Below, in pieces: positions 59,081 to 64,000 of a stretch of 64,000 nt of DNA (position 1 is its first letter; each line of letters opens with the position of its first letter). The DNA is from Pilatotrama ljubarskyi (Eukaryota; Basidiomycota; Agaricomycetes; Polyporales; Polyporaceae). The stretch is taken from the NCBI GenBank assembly GCA_022385805.1, contig MU277702.1, positions 241,101 through 305,100 on the forward strand, written 5' to 3'. Both the position numbers and the translations under genes were made by a program. The notes beneath the pieces were generated by a model. It worked only from the letters and a program-made list of their open reading frames with translations, did no database searches and was not told where the DNA came from.

Positions 59081-60403
59081 GTTCGGGATCAGCAGGAGAA
59101 GTCGGTGCTGGCCACGCCGATTTCTTCTCTGGTCCTGCGCTCACTCGCTCTGAGGGCGAGATGGAACCTGGCCAGTTCCACCTCGTCTGACGAGTCGGCT
59201 CAACGACCTCACATCCCTATCCCCCACACCTACCTTCAGATATACGACTCATCTGTACTTCATTTATTCCGCCTTGCCTGACGACTCTCCCCCGACAGAC
59301 CTTATACCACATCCTACCTATCCGCACACCATCCACTGGCACGTCACACTACTATTACCCACACACTATTAGTGCAATCTACCTCCATCCTATCCATTTA
59401 TCAATATCTCTCCACCTCCTTCACTACTCCTGTTTGTCATCATGTATCACGCATCCTTGGAAATAGCACCTGATTAATATTCCGCTCCGATGCTCCTTGT
59501 GCGCGCCCCACTCGGAGCTCATCAGTGCAGTAAGAGGAACCTGAAGTCCCCGTTCATGGTCTCGAGCTGCACAGTGCTTATTACTCCGGTAAGAAGCGTT
59601 GGCTGTACTTCACTGAAGCGTCTCGCGTCCTGTGGCAGGCTTGCAATGGGATAATCATGCATCGAGGGCGAGTCGAGGTAGGTGGGAGATGAGGCCTATG
59701 AGGCCCGAGGACTCTTACCGCTTTCAAACGGGACCGGAATTCGAGGCTACGACTGTGCTGTAGAGACTCCCTGTAGCTTACTGAGTACCGAGCACTCACA
59801 GCGACGGCACGCGCGAAGCATGCATCTTGTCCAGACCAAGCGAGCATTGTCCATTAGATCACCGACGCCTGCGGAGACGTCCAAATCGTACCGCTATAGG
59901 CAAACTACTGTACTACTGCAGTGCTAGGTACGTATACGATATACATCAACACACGCCGTATACGGGCGAGTTCCCGTCCGACAGGCACTATCGAGTGTCC
60001 ATGATTGAAAAATCACGTCACCAGCCCGTGATAAGCCGGGGATGGAGAGGGTCAGGAAGAGAGGGCAGGGGAGGGGTAAAGGAGTGGACGCCAAGCGCGT
60101 CTTCGCGTGGATGCGCAGGCACAGGCAGGCAGGGCATGATCCGCTTTGTACGCAGGGCCCCAAGTCCGAGGAGCGGACGACTGGTAGTTTCGTATGTACG
60201 TGAAGCAGCGAAGAGAGAACAGAAGGATGCAAAACGAGAATGCAAGATGCTACATGTGAATGTGCCAGTCGTCACGAGAAGAACGTAAGCGTCCGTGCGC
60301 GAAGAGAAGAAGGGTCGTGAAGTGTTCGAATGCGAGAATAGATGATGTGATAGAAATGGGAGCGGGGAAGGTGTCGCGAGGCGAGGACAGGAGAGAGGAC
60401 GGC
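59081..60403. other. convergent intergenic region
   Basis: About 1.3 kb, the longest gene-free stretch in the interior, between convergent stops. Frames near 59827..60288 are not family-like. Nothing identified. Confidence 0.5.
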
Positions 60404-62548
60404 TTAGCAGGTGGGTATCTCGATGTTCTTGAGGGTGCGGCTACAGAAGAGCGTCAGTGCAGGCAGACGAAACAAACGGCATGAAGCGCGTACTTGGAGT
60501 AGAAGAGACCCCAGTGACCCTGTCATGCGCGCGTCAGGAATGGTCTCAATGGCACACGAGGATCCCCATCTCACCTCAACGCCACCAAACTGCGCGTCCT
60601 TCCACGTCTCGTCGAAGTACTACAAACGCCGTCAGTCATGCCAGTCGCGTAGGCGGAAGCGCTTCTGGAGCGACGCACCTCAAAGAAGAAGTACTTCGTC
60701 CCGTTCTTGTTGGCGTTGCACACAAAGTCGTTGATGAAGATCTGCGCCAAGGATTGAGAGATAATTCGAAGCATACACAAACAGAGAACGCACCTGAAGA
60801 TTTGCCTCTGAAGCGACCGACGGGCCGTTGCTCTCGTTACCGACGTCCTTGGAGGCCTACAGGGATTACGCCCTCAGCAACAACACTCACTGCGTCAAGA
60901 CATGCGGACGTACCGTCGGCCAACCCGTCTCAGCGATGAAGAAGTCCGGGTGGTTGGAGAGTTGCGCCGCGGGCTGCACGTTGTTCGTCTGGAAGAAGTC
61001 GTTCACCCAGCCGGCGGCCTGGTCGATGGACACGTTCGCGAACCACGCGTGGATGTTGGACATGCCGTAATCGACCGCCTCGAGCACCTCCGTGTTAAAG
61101 AAGCTGCCCGCGTCCGCGGTCCCGATTGGCAGCGTCTTGCCAAGGTTGAGCGCCGCGACGGCGTTGCGCGTGTCCGTGATGTTCGAGATGAGCAGCTGCG
61201 CGCCGACTTTGCCGATGTCGCTGTCCGCGACCGTCCCGCCGTTCGCGTTGAGGTAGCTGGGTAGGAGGAACGGGGAATTGCGTCAGTCGATGATGGAGAG
61301 TGAACGTATAGGCGGATGTATGCGCACTTGAGCATGAATTCGTTGCCTACGGTGATTCCAGCGACATGGTCCGCGCCATACGTCTTGAGGGCATCGATAA
61401 TCGCGTCGCGCTGCCTCTCGTACGGTGCAGGGTCTGTAGGAATGGGGTAGTTCCCGAGCCACACCGTCATGTTGACCTTCGTCCGCTCAATGGCCTCCAG
61501 CTGCGGATCATGATGGTTACCTCCACATTTGACAATAGACATCTAGCGATGCACGTACCACCAGGGCTGTCTGGTTGCAGTCCGCGCCATATAGACGGAT
61601 TTGCTGAAGGGTGCGTGAGATATGAGCAAGCCGGGTCAGCAGACCAAAGTAAGAACCACGTACATCCGTGAGCTGCGAAAGGAGCTGCGAGGCAATGAGG
61701 CACGTTAAATCAAGGAGATTCGGCTAGATGAATGCGCATCTTAATTACCTGGATGTCCGTGATCACGTCGTCTGGGACAGGATCAGTACTCTACGCACGG
61801 AACCATAGGCGTGAGCGTGTAGGCGACGTACCGAGCGAGTTGCCACATTCCGGATATTGCGAGCCGTAGGGGGTATATGCAATGCCGTAGAAAGACTTCT
61901 TCAGCCGCGTGTCAAGCGCGAAGTTGCTGGGATCGTTCGAGGACGAGGAGCCGGACTTTGATGAGGACTTGTGGTTCTTCGCCACAGTCACGCCGACGCC
62001 GACGCCGATGGCGACTAAGCCCAACAGCGCGACGACAGACCCAATGATCTCCAAGAACCCTACTCAGCCCCCTCCGAGAACCGTACACGAGCACAGATAA
62101 CTCACGATCCACTTAGACCTCCGGTTGCGCGACTGCTCCTTCTCGAGCCACTGGCTGCTGCTGTACGCGGGGTTGGAGTAGGGTGTCTCCATATTGGAGT
62201 ACCCCTGCGCCTGGTTGTACGTGTTGTTCAAGGGCATGGCTGGAGAGTCCGAGTACGGTGTGGGAGCAGCGTCTGCGTGGTCGACCTGGACGTATGAGCC
62301 GCGGGTGCTGAGAGCAGGGGTGGAGAGCTCGCTGGTGGAGTGTCTGGGGGAGAGGGTGAGGGCGTAGGGGTCGTCGAGGCTGGAGAGACGGTGAGGGGGC
62401 TGCGCAGCAGACGGGGCTTGGGTTAAGAACGGAAGGCGGCTAGGCTAGGCGAAGAGAGAGAGGGACTGACGGGGAGAGGGGCGTAGGCCGGACTTGAACC
62501 AGACACCGACGTCCGCGTGGGATCGTCATGGCGGCCCCAGGACGGCAT
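60404..62548 (-). CDS. GH17 beta-1,3-glucanase, type II membrane protein
   Basis: Intron-rich gene for a glycoside hydrolase family 17 enzyme acting on cell-wall beta-1,3-glucan. The cytosolic N-terminus ('MPSWGRHDDPTRTSVSGSSP', then 'LSSLDDPYALTLSPRHSTSE', 'QWLEKEQSRNRRSKW') precedes one membrane anchor, 'FLEIIGSVVALLGLVAIGVG', and a Ser/Lys-rich stalk. The catalytic domain starts 'KSFYGIAYTPYGSQYPECGN' and continues 'IRLYGADCNQTALV', 'VNMTVWLGNYPI', 'GADHVAGITVGNEFML' (acid/base Glu in GNEF), 'GMSNIHAWFANVSIDQAAGW' and 'HPDFFIAETGWPT' (nucleophile Glu in ETGWP). It ends 'GHWGLFYS' plus a last exon, RTLKNIEIPTC. Both catalytic glutamates are present. Resembles fungal membrane-anchored BGL2/SCW-like GH17 enzymes. 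Confidence 0.9.
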
Positions 62549-64000
62549 GCTGCTATTCTCAGAACACCACCCTCAAATCACAAAAATATTCTTAGGTCTC
62601 GTCTAGTCGCCCGTCAGGTCGTGCTCGTCGGCGGCGCGTTCGTCAAGGTCGTGCAGAGGCTGGAGAAGAGAGACAAAGGCCGTTCGCAGCGGCGTGCGTG
62701 TGTGTACGCTGGCCCAGGCGAGGCAGTGAGAGCGCTGCATTGCATATTCGGAGTGCTGCCCGAAGTGCTTTCCTTCGCAGGGCTGCTGCACGCCTGTGCG
62801 CCCGGATCATCTCCACGAGCTTATTTCGTCCCTGGATCTCGCTGTCGGGTTCCTCGCCCACCATGTATAGTACTGCCAGCATCCAGCAATTCCTCGACGA
62901 CCTCGAAGGCTTGCTGGTGGACGCACTCATGGTTGTACTCCGTCTCCGTTTTACATACTTACAAAACTTTGTGCCTCTCTCCTTGGCAGAGCTGAGGCTC
63001 GGCATGATATTGCTGTATAGCGCCTGTTCGTGCATGCGTTCCTGAAGAATCTGCCTGTTCGGATCATAGTGCGCAGTCGACATGACGATGCCGAGAGTCG
63101 AGAGGTATCACAGTTCCAGTCATCGCACGCATGCAGGACCACATCGAACTGCTCTCTCTTAGAATATAATATAGCTCACGCGCTCTCGTTAGAGAACGCG
63201 GGATCCAGGTGGTCACCCATACGTATGTACAAGCGACATGCACTAGACCTAGATATGTACCACTAGATTCCCTACCAGCGTCGAACGACAGAGAACATGT
63301 CCGTGTAGAGAGTGAATCAGATACAGTAAATGACAGGAAAATGTCGGACTTTTCTCACGCGCATCGCGATTCGCGAGGCCCGGAATATGCCAAATTCCGC
63401 CCTTCTGGCGCGAGGTACGTGTCGTCGTGTTGCACCGATAGCGTGACTGTCGATGTGCTGACCGGCTCGCGGTTGCTAGTTAGCGCCTAGCGGTGGGACT
63501 GCCCCGTTGGGAACCACCCCGCCCACGTCACTCGCGCCCGCCATCCTAGCTATCACCATAGCGTCTCTGACACTCATGGTATTGGCAAGGAAGGGTTGTC
63601 AGTAGAGCACGCCCGGTTCATCTACCACTGCGTGAAGCGCCGGACTACGGGGTGCGTGGGATCCGGAAGGGATCCCCGAATACCACTCGTGTTCCCTGCA
63701 GGTCCTGGTCAAGTACCGCGAGTTCAGGGAACACGAATTGATTAGCTACAAACCATGCATGTTACTACCGAGTACCCAGAATGTACCGCATAGATTCCGC
63801 GGCGTGTGAGATTTGCTTGCTTGACCGGGCCAGCTCACTGCTGGCGCCCGCTGGCTGCATGCCGCTGGATGGACTGCCCGGATTCTCGAGCTCGCAGCGC
63901 GACGACCATCACGCATGTGCTGCTCACAGTCCGACCCATCTATTCAATATAGTGCTAGTACCTTAGCAGACAGAAGGGGCGGACAACATCAATGGGCGTC
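62549..64000. other. right-end region, no assigned gene
   Basis: About 1.45 kb. A minus-strand frame (63083..62643, starting 'MSTAHYDPNRQILQERMHEQ') looks partly coding, but no consistent splicing could be built and it ends only about 55-95 bases from the GH17 start; it may be 5' leader or an unrecognised small gene (confidence about 0.2). The rest holds an inverted repeat at 63687..63736 and nothing else identified. Confidence 0.4.
63687..63736. repeat. 12-base inverted repeat
   Basis: TCGTGTTCCCTG at 63687..63698 and its exact complement CAGGGAACACGA at 63725..63736, separated by 26 bases. Could form a hairpin or a paired binding site; no gene assigned nearby. Confidence 0.7.

Noticed and set aside
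62603..63083. Minus-strand frame beginning MSTAHYDPN upstream of the GH17 gene
   Set aside because: Some stretches look coding, but no frame-consistent exon chain with acceptable introns could be built; kept only as a note in the right-end region.

Overview
The window is nuclear DNA of a filamentous fungus, almost certainly a basidiomycete of the Agaricomycetes (a polypore-like wood-decay fungus would fit, but this is inference). The reasons are GC-rich coding sequence, many short introns of about 48-65 bases with GTRNGY donors and CAG/TAG acceptors, dense genes on both strands, and typical fungal single-copy genes. I reconstructed 26 protein-coding genes. Splice junctions were placed by eye from reading frame and family conservation. 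For ten or so genes the summed exon lengths divide by three and give a family-typical protein. I saw no rRNA, tRNA, CRISPR array or transposon.

Layout. 1-5.0 kb: the 3' end of a GT-B glycosyltransferase-like gene, NPR3 (GATOR1/SEACIT, TORC1 control), and an extended SDR that converges on NPR3. 5.7-9.2 kb: a tandem pair of Gfo/Idh/MocA dehydrogenases with identical exon sizes and a shared upstream 21-mer. 10.3-12.2 kb: a tail-anchored protein. 12.6-20.0 kb: four tandem NmrA/epimerase-like NAD(P)-binding genes; a fifth copy lies on the other strand at 55.9 kb. 20.4-30 kb: a WD40 protein, a 15-exon sugar-porter MFS gene, a macro-domain protein and a YANK/STK32-type kinase. 30-50 kb: YVC1-like vacuolar TRP channel, F-box/ankyrin-like protein, a secreted Gly/Asp-rich protein, eIF1A, the PP2A catalytic subunit, the Rag GTPase GTR2, VTC4 polyphosphate polymerase and an AVT-type vacuolar amino-acid transporter. 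50-64 kb: a 1,579-residue disordered protein fused to a PRXL2-like thioredoxin fold, the fifth NmrA-like gene, an orphan membrane protein and a type II membrane GH17 glucanase.

How they fit together. NPR3, GTR2, PP2A, YVC1, VTC4 and the AVT transporter all act at or around the vacuole and TORC1, although these are housekeeping genes and their closeness may be chance. The MocA pair, the SDR, the NmrA-like set and the MFS porter look like an accessory carbohydrate or small-molecule metabolism block shaped by local duplication.

The most unusual features concern gene architecture: microexons of 9-16 bases that encode functional motifs (SPX lysine cluster, MFS GYDSG motif, macro-domain glycine loop), three GC-AG introns, and a PP2A gene whose last coding exon is only the stop codon.
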